From Sphingobacterium chuzhouense (GTDB lineage Bacteria; Bacteroidota; Bacteroidia; Sphingobacteriales; Sphingobacteriaceae): a stretch of DNA of 64,000 nt. The notes under the pieces are model-generated. The model made no database searches. It had not been told where the DNA came from and worked only from the letters and a program-made list of their open reading frames with translations. The stretch is from assembly GCF_014692525.1 (NCBI RefSeq), contig NZ_JACNYL010000001.1, forward strand, positions 434,001 to 498,000. The letters are read 5' to 3'. Position numbers and translations under genes: made by a program. Below are positions 1 to 8,642 of the stretch, piece by piece; position 1 is the first letter of the stretch; every line of letters begins with the position of its first letter.

Positions 1-346
1 TCTCACCAGATGGATTTTCGAGAATGAAACGATCTTCCAGATCATAAGGTAATAAAACGGCTATTCCATACTCTTCCAGTAATACCCGAGCTTCGTTTAG
101 AGGTTGCCATTCCATTTTACCCAGAGGAAGTATCATCTGATACCCTCTATCCAAACACAACTTCAATATTTCATGTGCGAATGTAGGGTTTGCTCCTGTC
201 GGAATCCGATTATAATGCTGTTTTAGCAATATATCCGGAAACGGTTCCGAACTAGCGTAAGCCACTTCATAACGTGAAGACAACAGTCTACCCACACGCT
301 GTGCAAAAGGCCGTGTACCGTAAGTTATTAAAATACTATCCATCAT
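1..346 (-). CDS. Unknown protein, N-terminal part (cut by window edge)
   Basis: About 115 codons are visible. The start is one of two adjacent ATGs (346 or 343), 5 nt after the TGA of the lolD-like gene, so the two are probably co-transcribed. The protein opens with a hydrophobic strand followed by a YGTRP turn, like the Rossmann-type pre-ATP-grasp domain of ATP-grasp enzymes, and continues as alternating strands and helices. No catalytic motif lies in the visible part. ATP-grasp membership is a weak guess; the gene is otherwise unrecognised. Confidence 0.6.
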   Translation of the reverse strand, partial: MMDSILITYGTRPFAQRVGRLLSSRYEVAYASSEPFPDILLKQHYNRIPTGANPTFAHEILKLCLDRGYQMILPLGKMEWQPLNEARVLLEEYGIAVLLPYDLEDRFILENPSGE

Positions 347-351
347 TTATT

Positions 352-1005
352 TCAAAGAATCTGTCCGTCGCGCATGTGAACCGTACGGTCTGAGATGTTG
401 GCCAGTTCCTCATTGTGTGTAACAATGATAAAAGTTTGGCCAAGCGAAGCACGTAGTTCAAAAAACAATTGGTGCAAAGAAGCGGCATTCTCCGAGTCGA
501 GGTTGCCGGAAGGCTCGTCTGCTAAGATTAGTGCCGGTTGGTTGATTAACGCCCGTGCAACCGAAACTCTTTGCTGCTCCCCACCCGACATCTCAGCCGG
601 TTTATGTTGGGCGCGATGCTGTACCCCCAATCGTTTCAAAAGTTCCATGCCACGTGTTTCTGCCTCTTTTTTCCCAACATTACTAATGAATGCGGGGATA
701 CAAACATTTTCGAGTGCTGTAAATTCCGGTAGTAGATGATGAAATTGGAAAACAAAACCAATATGTTTATTACGAAATAAGCTCATCTTTTTTTCACTCA
801 GTTCACTTACGTCCGTACCGTTAATGACAATCCGTCCGCTATCTGGTCTGTCAAGCGTACCGATAATATGTAGCAACGTACTTTTTCCTGCACCTGATGC
901 ACCAACAATGGAAACAATCTCCCCTTTTTTTACAGATAGATCCACACCGCGTAAAATCGGCAGTTGACCGAAAGACTTATATATCTGGTTTGCTTCCAAT
1001 ATCAT
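352..1005 (-). CDS. lolD: ABC transporter ATP-binding protein, LolD type
   Basis: A 217-residue ABC ATPase of the small LolD/MacB/FtsE class, which powers lipoprotein release from the inner membrane or related MacB-like export. Walker A is GASGAGKST (about residues 35-43), the signature is MSGGEQQR, Walker B ends [11 protein letters not shown], and the switch region is VTHNEE. The start is placed at the ATG at 1005, because the 20 upstream in-frame residues are unlike the family and 1005 gives the usual [13 protein letters not shown] opening. The LolC/E permease partner is not adjacent, so the LolD assignment rests on class only. A near-consensus -7 box lies 4 nt upstream of this ATG. Confidence 0.85.
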   Translation of the reverse strand: MILEANQIYKSFGQLPILRGVDLSVKKGEIVSIVGASGAGKSTLLHIIGTLDRPDSGRIVINGTDVSELSEKKMSLFRNKHIGFVFQFHHLLPEFTALENVCIPAFISNVGKKEAETRGMELLKRLGVQHRAQHKPAEMSGGEQQRVSVARALINQPALILADEPSGNLDSENAASLHQLFFELRASLGQTFIIVTHNEELANISDRTVHMRDGQIL

Positions 1006-1009
1006 AATG

Positions 1010-1017
1010 CGAAGGTA
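1010..1017 (-). promoter_or_regulatory. Candidate -7 box for lolD
   Basis: TACCTTCG on the minus strand, one mismatch from the Bacteroidota consensus TAnnTTTG, ending 4 nt before the lolD ATG. If used, the mRNA would be leaderless or nearly so. No -33 TTG is seen. Confidence 0.35.
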
Positions 1018-1041
1018 AGAAAAAAAGGAAGAAAAGATTAC

Positions 1042-1072
1042 TTGCCCTTTCCATTTAAAAACCATAATTTTA
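1042..1072 (+). promoter_or_regulatory. Candidate promoter for sucC
   Basis: TTG (1042-1044), 20 nt, then TAATTTTA (1065-1072), which is 7 of 8 to the Bacteroidota TAnnTTTG box. Transcription would begin about 10 nt before the sucC ATG. Confidence 0.4.
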
Positions 1073-1088
1073 CGACAAATTTTTTAAG

Positions 1089-2282
1089 ATGAACATTCAC
1101 GAATATCAAGCAAAAGAAATACTTAAAAGTTTTGGCGTAAGAGTTCAAGAAGGAATCCTTGCAGAAACTCCCGAGCAGGCTGTCGAGGCCGCACAGACAT
1201 TAAAACAAGATTTTAACTCGGACTGGGTGGTTGTAAAAGCACAAATCCATGCCGGCGGCCGCGGTAAAGGTGGTGGTGTGAAATTGGCAAAAAACCGCGA
1301 TGAGGTATTGCAACGTGCAACAGACATCATCGGCATGCAATTGGTTACTCCACAAACAGGCCCGGAGGGGAAAAAAGTAAACAAAGTTTTGATTGCACAG
1401 GATGTATACTATCCTGGAGAGAGTGAAGTCAAAGAATTTTATGTTTCGGTTCTATTAGATCGCGCAAAAGGACGCAATATCATCATGTACTCTACCGAAG
1501 GGGGAATGGACATCGAAGAAGTTGCAGAAAAAACACCGCACTTAATTTTCAAAGAGGAAATTGACCCTAAAGCAGGGTTACAAGGCTTCCAAGCACGTAA
1601 AATCGCTTTCAACTTAGGTCTTTCAGGTGCTGCACATAAAGAAATGGTGAAATTTATCGCCGCTTTGTATAAAGCATACGATTCTATTGACGCATCATTG
1701 TTTGAGATCAATCCTGTATTAAAAACATCGGATGATAAAATCCTTGCCGTAGATGCAAAAGTCAATTTTGACGAAAATGCACTATACCGCCACGCAGACT
1801 ATGCTGCTTTACGCGACTTAGCAGAAGAAGATCCTACCGAAGTAGAAGCAGGAGAGTCTAATTTGAATTATGTTAAATTGGATGGTAACGTAGGCTGTAT
1901 GGTAAATGGTGCAGGCTTGGCTATGGCGACCATGGACATCATTAAACTTGCCGGCGGTGAACCAGCAAATTTCTTGGATGTAGGTGGAACCGCAAACGCA
2001 GAAACCGTAAAAGCTGGTTTCAATATTATTTTGAAAGATCCTAACGTAAAAGCTATTTTGATCAATATCTTTGGTGGTATCGTTCGTTGTGACCGTGTAG
2101 CACAAGGTGTAATCGATGCGTACCAAGAAATCGGAAATATTCCAGTGCCTATCATCGTTCGTCTTCAAGGCACAAATGCTGCAGAAGCAAAGAAATTGAT
2201 CGATGACTCCGGATTACAAGTTTACTCTGCTATTTTGTTGAAAGAAGCAGCGGAATTAGTAACAAAAGTACTGAAAGGATAA
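1089..2282 (+). CDS. sucC: Succinate-CoA ligase (ADP-forming) subunit beta
   Basis: The 397-residue beta subunit of the TCA-cycle enzyme that interconverts succinyl-CoA and succinate with ADP or GTP phosphorylation. It has the usual family length (about 390-400), an N-terminal ATP-grasp domain beginning MNIHEYQAKEIL, the glycine-rich segment HAGGRGKGGG near residue 57, and the C-terminal CoA-ligase domain with NGAGLAMATMD and LDVGGTA. No sucD neighbours it, as is common in Bacteroidota where the subunits are unlinked. It is divergent from lolD and followed by a strong terminator. Confidence 0.97.
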   Translation: MNIHEYQAKEILKSFGVRVQEGILAETPEQAVEAAQTLKQDFNSDWVVVKAQIHAGGRGKGGGVKLAKNRDEVLQRATDIIGMQLVTPQTGPEGKKVNKVLIAQDVYYPGESEVKEFYVSVLLDRAKGRNIIMYSTEGGMDIEEVAEKTPHLIFKEEIDPKAGLQGFQARKIAFNLGLSGAAHKEMVKFIAALYKAYDSIDASLFEINPVLKTSDDKILAVDAKVNFDENALYRHADYAALRDLAEEDPTEVEAGESNLNYVKLDGNVGCMVNGAGLAMATMDIIKLAGGEPANFLDVGGTANAETVKAGFNIILKDPNVKAILINIFGGIVRCDRVAQGVIDAYQEIGNIPVPIIVRLQGTNAAEAKKLIDDSGLQVYSAILLKEAAELVTKVLKG

Positions 2283-2297
2283 TAAAGACAATGTTAT

Positions 2298-2333
2298 AAA
2301 AAGCCGGTTTCCTTTCGAAAGCCGGCTTTTTTT
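2298..2333 (+). terminator. Rho-independent terminator after sucC
   Basis: AAAAAGCCGG pairs with CCGGCTTTTT across a short inner TTTC/GAAA extension, and a T run follows. It lies 16 nt after the sucC stop. Confidence 0.85.
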
Positions 2334-2348
2334 AGTAAAAGATTATTT

Positions 2349-2740
2349 ATCTTCTTTTTTTACCTCAAAAAAAGAAGCAAAAAAAATCGTCGCTTCGGAT
2401 ATTTGAGAGGAGTAGTACTAAGAATGAGTTTCTACAGACCTCAAACATCCGGATGCGACCCGTTGATGTTAAGGAAGAGGAAGTGCAATACGTAACGAGT
2501 GTGATAAACTAACAAGCTCATTACGCTAATAAAGGCAATTCATTGTTGATTGCGGACAAGCGAATAAAACGGCCTTGTATTTTTTCGCGACCAGCTTTAC
2601 GTAGACTATTCCGTTAAAAACAGCATGCTGTTTGAGCGAAGCGAGTTCCATGCTGTTTAGGAATAGGCAAGTAAAGGTAGCGAAAACATACTAAGCCTTG
2701 ATTTTTTTGCTTCGTTTTTTTATCAAGAAAAAAATGAAGA
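2349..2740. repeat. Structured intergenic element with imperfect terminal inverted repeats
   Basis: This roughly 390-bp non-coding block fills the gap between sucC and asnS. The left end (2351-2387, an A/T-rich arm containing AAAGAAGCAAAAAAAATC) is the imperfect inverse of the right end (2694-2739, containing GATTTTTTTGCTTCG). Inside are a second inverted repeat (2388-2406 with 2440-2459, core CGGATATTTGAG / CTCAAACATCCG) and a long imperfect hairpin (about 2580-2687) whose inner arms are AACAGCATG and CATGCTGTT. No ORF of note is present. It looks like a dispersed, non-autonomous repeat of the kind found between genes in Sphingobacteriaceae. Only one copy is visible, so repetition in the genome is inference. 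Confidence 0.6.
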
Positions 2741-2757
2741 GAAATAATATTATTAAA

Positions 2758-4203
2758 ATGAAACATACACGTATAAAAGAGTTATTAAAAACAGAAGAAT
2801 TCGGTAAAGAAGTTATTGTAAAAGGTTGGGTAAGGACCTTCCGGAACAACCAATTTATAGCTATTAATGACGGTTCGTCTATTAATAATATACAGGCTGT
2901 TGTAGATTTTGAAAATACGGATGAAGCCTTATTGAAACGAATAACAACAGGCGCAGCGGTACAGGTAAAAGGGCAGCTTGTAGAATCTCTAGGAAAAGGG
3001 CAACGTGTAGAGATTAAGGTTAACGAACTGACTATCCTGGGCGATTCAGATCCGGAGAAGTATCCGTTACAACCGAAAAAGCACAGTTTGGAATTTTTAC
3101 GGGAAATAGCGCACCTCCGTTTTCGCACGGGTACATTTAATGCGATATTTAAAGTACGCAATGCGCTAGCATTTGCTGTGCATAAATTCTTTAACGAACG
3201 GGATTTCGTGTATATGCATACGCCCATTATTACTGGTTCTGACGCGGAGGGTGCTGGCGAGATGTTCCAGGTAACAACCTTGGATTTAAATACCCCCCCT
3301 CGTACCGAATCGGGCGAAATAGACTTTAAAGAAGATTTCTTTGGCAAACCGACGAACCTAACGGTATCGGGACAATTGGAAGGTGAGCTTGCGGCGATGG
3401 CATTGGGTAATATCTATACTTTCGGTCCCACTTTCCGGGCAGAAAACTCCAATACAACACGTCACTTGGCTGAATTTTGGATGATAGAACCCGAAATGGC
3501 CTTCTATGAGCTGGATGATAACATGGACTTAGCAGAGGACTTGCTGAAATACGTTATTAAATATGCACTAGATACTTGCCCGGAGGAAATCGAGCTACTA
3601 AACAGCCGTTTATTGGAAGAAGAGAAATCAAAACCACAGAACCAACGTTCTGAAATGGGTTTGATTGAAAAATTGAACTTCGTGATCGAAAACGATTTTG
3701 AACGCGTTAGCTATACAGATGCCATTGAAATTCTAAAGCGAAGTAAACCCAATCAAAAGAAACAGTTCAAATACCTTATCGAAGAATGGGGAGCAGATTT
3801 ACAATCGGAACACGAACGCTACTTGGTAGAAAAACACTATAAGAAACCGGTAATTCTGACGGACTATCCGCGCGAAATTAAATCGTTTTATATGAAACAG
3901 AATGAACCTGATGCGCAAGGTCGCCATACGGTACGTGCCATGGATATTCTGTTTCCGGGAATCGGCGAAATGGTAGGTGGTTCTCAGCGAGAGGAAAACC
4001 TTGACAAATTGCTTACACGGATGGCGGAAGTCGGCATTCCGGAAGAAGAAATGGATTGGTTTTTAGACACCCGTCGTTTCGGCTCTGCCCCACATTCGGG
4101 TTTTGGTGTAGGTTTTGAACGCTTGGTGTTATTTGTGACCGGAATGACCAATATACGAGATGTTATTCCGTTTCCAAGAACCCCGAAAAACGCAGAATTT
4201 TAA
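2758..4203 (+). CDS. asnS: Asparaginyl-tRNA synthetase
   Basis: A class IIb aminoacyl-tRNA synthetase charging tRNA-Asn; 481 residues from the chosen start. The N-terminal OB-fold anticodon-binding domain carries [13 protein letters not shown]. The catalytic domain has motif 2 ([16 protein letters not shown]) and motif 3 ([10 protein letters not shown]). The reading frame opens upstream at 2698, but those 20 residues are encoded by the right arm of the intergenic repeat and are A/T-derived (Ile, Lys, Phe). The ATG at 2758 gives the family start [10 protein letters not shown]; an ATG at 2734 is a less likely alternative. A hairpin terminator follows. Confidence 0.96.
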   Translation: MKHTRIKELLKTEEFGKEVIVKGWVRTFRNNQFIAINDGSSINNIQAVVDFENTDEALLKRITTGAAVQVKGQLVESLGKGQRVEIKVNELTILGDSDPEKYPLQPKKHSLEFLREIAHLRFRTGTFNAIFKVRNALAFAVHKFFNERDFVYMHTPIITGSDAEGAGEMFQVTTLDLNTPPRTESGEIDFKEDFFGKPTNLTVSGQLEGELAAMALGNIYTFGPTFRAENSNTTRHLAEFWMIEPEMAFYELDDNMDLAEDLLKYVIKYALDTCPEEIELLNSRLLEEEKSKPQNQRSEMGLIEKLNFVIENDFERVSYTDAIEILKRSKPNQKKQFKYLIEEWGADLQSEHERYLVEKHYKKPVILTDYPREIKSFYMKQNEPDAQGRHTVRAMDILFPGIGEMVGGSQREENLDKLLTRMAEVGIPEEEMDWFLDTRRFGSAPHSGFGVGFERLVLFVTGMTNIRDVIPFPRTPKNAEF

Positions 4204-4211
4204 TAAAAGGG

Positions 4212-4254
4212 TAAAACCGCTGAACTTTTTTAACTTTCAGCGGTTTTATTTTTA
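4212..4254 (+). terminator. Rho-independent terminator after asnS
   Basis: TAAAACCGCTGAA pairs with TTCAGCGGTTTTA around an 11-nt A/T loop, followed by a T-rich stretch, 8 nt after the asnS stop. Confidence 0.85.
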
Positions 4255-4277
4255 TAGCTTCTTATTTATTTTATCAC

Positions 4278-4898
4278 ATGCTTTTAAGAATATACGAAGA
4301 AAATCCGAATCCGAAATTTATCGAACAGGCAGTAGATGTCCTTAAAAAAGGTGGTGTCATTATATACCCTACGGATACCGTGTACGGTATCGGCTGTGAT
4401 ATCACGAATCAGAAAGCTATTGAACGTGTATGCAAGATAAGGGGCCTTAAACCAGAAAAGTCCAACCTATCTTTTATATGCTATGATTTGACAGACATTT
4501 CGCAATACACCAAACCCTTTGACACGGCTGTATTTCGTGTATTAAAGAAAACACTACCGGGTCCTTTCACCTTCATCTTCAATGCAAGCAGTCAAGTTCC
4601 CAAACTCTTAAGCACGAAAAAGAAAACGGTGGGTATCCGTGTTCCCGACAACAATATCGTCCGTGAAATTGTTAAAGAACTAGGCAATCCGATTGTCACT
4701 TCGTCCATCCGTGATGAAGATGACATCATTGAATATTCTACTGATCCTGAGTTGATATATGAAAAATATCAAGACCTTGTTGACTTAGTGATCGACGGTG
4801 GTTATGGAGGCAATGTCGCGTCTACGATTGTCGATGTTACATCAGGAGAATTTGACGTAATAAGAGAAGGAAAAGGTGATCTCGAAGAATATTTATAG
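4278..4898 (+). CDS. yciO: YciO-type YrdC/Sua5 domain protein
   Basis: A 206-residue protein of the TsaC/Sua5/YrdC superfamily. It has the N-terminal YPTDTVYGIGCD motif, the KIRGLKPEKSNLSF nucleotide-binding segment and LPGPFTFI. Where TsaC proteins carry the STSAN signature this one has VTSSIRDED, matching the YciO subgroup. YciO proteins bind nucleotides, but their role in t6A synthesis is uncertain. A second, canonical TsaC is encoded at 30398-30979, so this copy is probably not the main t6A enzyme. It converges with the DUF721 gene, overlapping by 6 bp. Confidence 0.85.
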   Translation: MLLRIYEENPNPKFIEQAVDVLKKGGVIIYPTDTVYGIGCDITNQKAIERVCKIRGLKPEKSNLSFICYDLTDISQYTKPFDTAVFRVLKKTLPGPFTFIFNASSQVPKLLSTKKKTVGIRVPDNNIVREIVKELGNPIVTSSIRDEDDIIEYSTDPELIYEKYQDLVDLVIDGGYGGNVASTIVDVTSGEFDVIREGKGDLEEYL

Positions 4899-5207
4899 GA
4901 TGACAAACTCTTCCACCACAACGTGTCCTACATATTCATTCACACGACCGATAATCTGACGGCGCATCAACGCCAATTCATTCTTGATCACTGCTGATTC
5001 GACCTTAACAAACAATTTTTTATCGTGGATATAAATTTTCTGGGTACGGTTAGCAATAGCTTTCCCGATAATATCGGGCCACGCATTCACTATCGCTGAT
5101 TCATCATATTTAGAGCGTAGCCGATAGGTTTCAATCCATTTCTCGATAGCCTCCTTGATGCCTACATCATCTTTCGTTGGGATTTCATCCTGTTTCTTCT
5201 TATACAT
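4893..5207 (-). CDS. DUF721 (DciA-like) protein
   Basis: A 104-residue protein with the DUF721 pattern: an N-terminal helix, then VNAWPDIIGKAIANRT and a KH-like core (LFVKVESAVIKNELALMRRQIIGRVN). DUF721 includes DciA, the ancestral loader of replicative helicase, and a DUF721 gene directly after recF is a recurrent arrangement. Its ATG overlaps the end of recF by 8 bp, implying translational coupling. A role in DNA replication is inferred from family and context; many short Bacteroidota members are uncharacterised. Confidence 0.8.
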   Translation of the reverse strand: MYKKKQDEIPTKDDVGIKEAIEKWIETYRLRSKYDESAIVNAWPDIIGKAIANRTQKIYIHDKKLFVKVESAVIKNELALMRRQIIGRVNEYVGHVVVEEFVIL

Positions 5208-6303
5208 CTATAGTACCCCCTTTCACTTCAAAAATACGAATTGGTTGCGCTATTTCAACGAAAATATCTTTTATTCTTTCCGCATCCGTATCTGTAATAA
5301 AAATTTGTCCAAACTCGTCCTCTGAAACGAGCTGCATTAGCTTTTTTGTTCTGTTATCATCCAACTTGTCAAAAATATCATCTAACAATAACAGCGGCTT
5401 ATATTTTTTCTTGTTTCGAAGGAAACTATATTGTGCCAATTTTAGGGCTATTAAAAAAGATTTCTGTTGGCCTTGCGAACCGAATTTTTTTAATGCCATA
5501 TCATCATGGATCGTAAACAACAGGTCGTCTTTATGAATCCCTTGTGAAGTCCGCTCCAATACTCGATCTTTTTCCAAGCTATTCCGTAACAACGTTTCGA
5601 AATCCGTTCCCATCAACGGAGATTCGTAAACCAACGAAACTTCTTCTGCTCCTTCAGTTAAGAATGCATAGTATCGTTCAAATTCGGGAAGAAATTCATC
5701 CATAAACTGCTTTCTTCTTTCGAATATCCGTTCACCTACTTCAGTCAACTGTAGATTCAAAACCTCGAGTACCCCGACATCCAACACACCCTTTTCCTTC
5801 ACCTGTTTAAGCAACATATTGCGTTGCAAAAGAATTTTATTGTATTGGATTAAGATATCCAAATAATGATTATCAGTTTGAGAGATAACATTATCCATGA
5901 ATTTACGTCGTTCTTCACTCCCTTCCGTCACGATAACCGTATCATTAGGAGAGATCATGACCAAAGGAAATAATCCGATATGGTCTGCTAAACGTTGGTA
6001 ATCCTTTTTATTACGTTTGAACTGTTTTTTCTGGTTTCTCTTTAAGCTACAAGAAATAACATCTGGTATTTGGTCACGCTCAAATTCACCTTGGACAATA
6101 AACCAATCGAATCCTTTTTTAATATGCTGTGAGTCAATCGGGTTAAAATAAGATTTACATAGGGCAAGATAGTGTATAGCGTCGAGTAGATTGGTCTTCC
6201 CTGCACCATTTGCTCCAGCAAAAGCATTTATCTGGGGCAAAAACTCCAACGAAGACTCGGTATAGTTCTTAAAATTGAAAACAGAAAGTTGCCTTAACCA
6301 CAT
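5200..6303 (-). CDS. recF: DNA replication/repair protein RecF
   Basis: A 367-residue SMC-like ATPase that helps load RecA at single-strand gaps. Walker A is GANGAGKT (residues 30-37), the signature region is GSQGQQKSFLIALKLAQ, and Walker B is LLLLDDIFDKLD followed by the D-loop. The length is normal for RecF. The start MWLRQLSVFNFKNY is typical. It is in a minus-strand cluster with DUF4834 upstream (5-nt gap) and DUF721 downstream. Confidence 0.96.
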   Translation of the reverse strand: MWLRQLSVFNFKNYTESSLEFLPQINAFAGANGAGKTNLLDAIHYLALCKSYFNPIDSQHIKKGFDWFIVQGEFERDQIPDVISCSLKRNQKKQFKRNKKDYQRLADHIGLFPLVMISPNDTVIVTEGSEERRKFMDNVISQTDNHYLDILIQYNKILLQRNMLLKQVKEKGVLDVGVLEVLNLQLTEVGERIFERRKQFMDEFLPEFERYYAFLTEGAEEVSLVYESPLMGTDFETLLRNSLEKDRVLERTSQGIHKDDLLFTIHDDMALKKFGSQGQQKSFLIALKLAQYSFLRNKKKYKPLLLLDDIFDKLDDNRTKKLMQLVSEDEFGQIFITDTDAERIKDIFVEIAQPIRIFEVKGGTIDV

Positions 6304-6308
6304 TCGGT

Positions 6309-6629
6309 CTATTTAATCTCTTCGAAGTCAATAAACTCCCCAGCGGTTTGCGTTCCCTTCTTTGATTTAGCTTCATCTTGTGGAACATAGTCCACACGCA
6401 CCTCCCCCTCTTTTTTGGGTGGAGTCTGTTGCTTAAATTGATCAAAAGGATTTCCTCCGGTCGTATAATAATATGCCCTACGTCCACCTCCTGTAGATTG
6501 TTGCTGTTGCGCTTTATTCATGAGACGTTCCGTCATTTTACGCAAAGCAAAAGGCATTAGGAGACGAAATAAATATTTTAATCCATAAAAGACAAGCAAA
6601 AAGATAGCGAGTATTTTAAGTAGTTCCAT
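6309..6629 (-). CDS. DUF4834 family small membrane protein
   Basis: 106 residues. A hydrophobic N-terminal helix (about residues 3-30) is followed by a basic stretch, a Gln/Gly-rich segment and a charged tail ending GEFIDFEEIK. This layout matches the Bacteroidota DUF4834 family, often encoded beside recF. Function unknown; probably an inner-membrane protein with a cytoplasmic tail. A TAnnTTTG box lies 18 nt upstream, so this may be the first gene of the recF unit. Confidence 0.8.
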   Translation of the reverse strand: MELLKILAIFLLVFYGLKYLFRLLMPFALRKMTERLMNKAQQQQSTGGGRRAYYYTTGGNPFDQFKQQTPPKKEGEVRVDYVPQDEAKSKKGTQTAGEFIDFEEIK

Positions 6630-6647
6630 GCTTTTTTACGTTTTCAT

Positions 6648-6655
6648 CAAATTTA
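6648..6655 (-). promoter_or_regulatory. Candidate -7 box for DUF4834-recF-DUF721
   Basis: TAAATTTG on the minus strand, an exact TAnnTTTG match, 18 nt before the DUF4834 ATG. No well-placed -33 TTG is seen. Confidence 0.4.
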
Positions 6656-6714
6656 GCAATTTAATTCTTTTTTTACCGTCAACAAAATGTCAGCATCAAA
6701 ACCGTTAACAAAAT

Positions 6715-7206
6715 TTAAGTATTTAGCTTCCGCTTTGCCTCCATAATAGCACGTGCCAACTCTTCCGCTTTGTGCGAACCAATAATATATATTAACCCCT
6801 CTTTATCCGTCAGCCACACAGCATCTTTTCCTCCCGAATAAAAACGGATTTTCCCTCCTTTATGCAAATTATAAACCGGGTTATTGAAAATAAAAGAACT
6901 ATATGGTTTTAATTCTACCTTAGCAATATTATACAAGTCTATTTTAACTAATTTAGACGACCACAATCCGCTTAGGATCAAAAATTTTCCTTCCACTGTC
7001 GTTTTATAATGCACCATGTAAATCATAATGATAGAGACGACAATAACACCTGTCCCTACAATGAAAAACAATTGCCTAGAAGGCATGTTTTCTATATTTA
7101 AATAATATGCTACAAAACAAAATAAAGCCAAGATCATCCGTACACTAATCCACGTAGCATCCCGTCCTAAATATTGCTTTTCCTGAAAAAAATAATGTCC
7201 GCTCAT
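6715..7206 (-). CDS. Membrane protein with a PH-like domain
   Basis: 163 residues. Two membrane helices (about residues 22-37 and 45-66) form a hairpin, followed by a beta-rich domain (about 70-140) that resembles the bacterial PH-like domains of YdbS/YcxB-type proteins, and a final amphipathic helix. No enzyme motif is seen. It begins 5 nt after the tilS stop and is probably co-transcribed with it. The family assignment is by shape and is moderate at best. Confidence 0.7.
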   Translation of the reverse strand: MSGHYFFQEKQYLGRDATWISVRMILALFCFVAYYLNIENMPSRQLFFIVGTGVIVVSIIMIYMVHYKTTVEGKFLILSGLWSSKLVKIDLYNIAKVELKPYSSFIFNNPVYNLHKGGKIRFYSGGKDAVWLTDKEGLIYIIGSHKAEELARAIMEAKRKLNT

Positions 7207-7211
7207 AGCTT

Positions 7212-8546
7212 TTATTTACAAACTAAAGTAAAGACTTTTTTTGTACTTTTCGTTATCCTATACCGATTATCTGCACGATAGTTGACAATCCATACAATAT
7301 CGCCGTTTCCATTGATTAAAATAGGAATCGTCTTTTTCGCGTACCTTCCTATTTTCTTCTGAATAAAGTAGTCACTTACCTTTTTACTTTTGCCTTCCAT
7401 GCCTAGCGGATAGAAATAATCACCCTCTTCCCAGAAACGTAATGTTAACGGAAATTGCAATTTTTCAAAGTCTATCTGTAGCACATTTTCTGAAGGGCAG
7501 ATAGATGTATTCCCTCCTATCGATATTTCGAATAGCTTATTTGCGAAAGAAAAAAACGAAGTACTCGTTTGTATTTCTATAGCCGGACCGGAGAAGTGTT
7601 TTTCCGACTTTGCTTTTAGCCAAATATCGTCCCTATCCAACAATAGCTCATATTGCGGCGAGTGGAATATTTTACCCGATTCACCATTCCAATGTTCCCG
7701 CATGTCTGCCAAAACATTTTTAGAGAAATCATAAGGTTTAAATAGCTCAAACAACAAAGGAAGCTGATGAAGATAGGGTTGCAACTTTGATTTATTGATG
7801 CGGATCAAACTGTCTTCTGACACAAACAGTTTCTCTCGAATAGGCAAAACAAATGATTGAAGCAAATCATACGCTTCTTGAAAATGGACAATATTCTCAC
7901 GCATGATATTGTCAAATTCCGGACTAATACTCCGAAACTTAGGTATAATTTCCAAGCGTACCTTGTTTCGTGCGTACTTTGTCGAAAAATTAGATTTGTC
8001 GTCCCGAAATGGAATCTGCAATTCCGTTATACTGGTTGTAACTTCCTCCGATGATAAAAAGAGTAAGGGTCTAATTATATTTCCTCTTTTTGGAAGAATA
8101 CCCTGTAAACCCTGCAGACCTGTTCCTCTTGTCAGATTAAGCAACACCGTTTCGATATGGTCATCTTGATGTTGTGCAATAGCAATCCAATCGGCACCTT
8201 GTTGTACACGCAGTTCTTCAAACCAAGCATAGCGCAGTTCGCGTGCCGCCATTTGGGTGGACATACCATATTGCTTTGCGTAGTCATCTGTTTGGAAATG
8301 CCGAGCAAAAAAAGGTACTTTATTCTGTTCAGCAAACTCTCTTACCAACTGCTCATCTAAGTCCGCGTCCACTTCCCGTAAATGGAAATTACAATGTGCT
8401 ATTACACAGGGGTAGCCGGTTACTATAAACAGGTGCGCCATCAGCATCGAATCCCGTCCACCACTAACTGCTAGCAGGACTTTATTATCCACACTAACAT
8501 CCAGTGTTTCTTGCATATATCGTTGAAAACGGCAAACCAAATCCAT
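7212..8546 (-). CDS. tilS: tRNA(Ile)-lysidine synthetase
   Basis: 444 residues. An N-type ATP pyrophosphatase that attaches lysine to C34 of the CAU-anticodon tRNA-Ile. The PP-loop SGGRDS is at residues 28-33, followed by HCNFHLREVDAD and AQHQDDHIETVLLNLTRGTG, both TilS hallmarks. The C-terminal region contains the TilS substrate-binding domain (REWEEGD-like segment FWEEGDYFYPLGM, then KKVSDYFIQKKI). The ATG at 8546 sits 4 nt after an exact -7 box. Confidence 0.95.
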   Translation of the reverse strand: MDLVCRFQRYMQETLDVSVDNKVLLAVSGGRDSMLMAHLFIVTGYPCVIAHCNFHLREVDADLDEQLVREFAEQNKVPFFARHFQTDDYAKQYGMSTQMAARELRYAWFEELRVQQGADWIAIAQHQDDHIETVLLNLTRGTGLQGLQGILPKRGNIIRPLLFLSSEEVTTSITELQIPFRDDKSNFSTKYARNKVRLEIIPKFRSISPEFDNIMRENIVHFQEAYDLLQSFVLPIREKLFVSEDSLIRINKSKLQPYLHQLPLLFELFKPYDFSKNVLADMREHWNGESGKIFHSPQYELLLDRDDIWLKAKSEKHFSGPAIEIQTSTSFFSFANKLFEISIGGNTSICPSENVLQIDFEKLQFPLTLRFWEEGDYFYPLGMEGKSKKVSDYFIQKKIGRYAKKTIPILINGNGDIVWIVNYRADNRYRITKSTKKVFTLVCK

Positions 8547-8550
8547 ACGC

Positions 8551-8558
8551 CAAAGTTA
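8551..8558 (-). promoter_or_regulatory. Candidate -7 box for tilS, close to the start codon
   Basis: TAACTTTG on the minus strand, with a TTG 16 nt further upstream (near the usual -33 spacing) and only 4 nt before the ATG. This predicts a leaderless or nearly leaderless tilS transcript. Confidence 0.5.
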
Positions 8559-8629
8559 AAACATTATTCCTGTCCAACGTATTTGCTAGTAAAAATTATC
8601 CTTTAACAAATTTTTGCTATTTAATTAAC

Positions 8630-8637
8630 TATTTTTG
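8630..8637 (+). promoter_or_regulatory. Candidate -7 box for the OstA-like gene
   Basis: TATTTTTG, an exact TAnnTTTG match, 5 nt before the GTG start. The nearest upstream TTG is only 13 nt away, so the -33 element is doubtful. Confidence 0.4.
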
Positions 8638-8642
8638 CCTCC

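Noticed and set aside
1818..2168. 116-codon ORF antisense to sucC
   Set aside because: It lies wholly inside the well-supported sucC gene, on the opposite strand, has a Cys/Ile/Tyr-rich composition with no domain, and no promoter.
2698..2757. N-terminal extension of asnS
   Set aside because: These codons are the right arm of the intergenic repeat and give Lys/Ile/Phe-rich residues unlike asparaginyl-tRNA synthetases; the start at 2758 fits the family.
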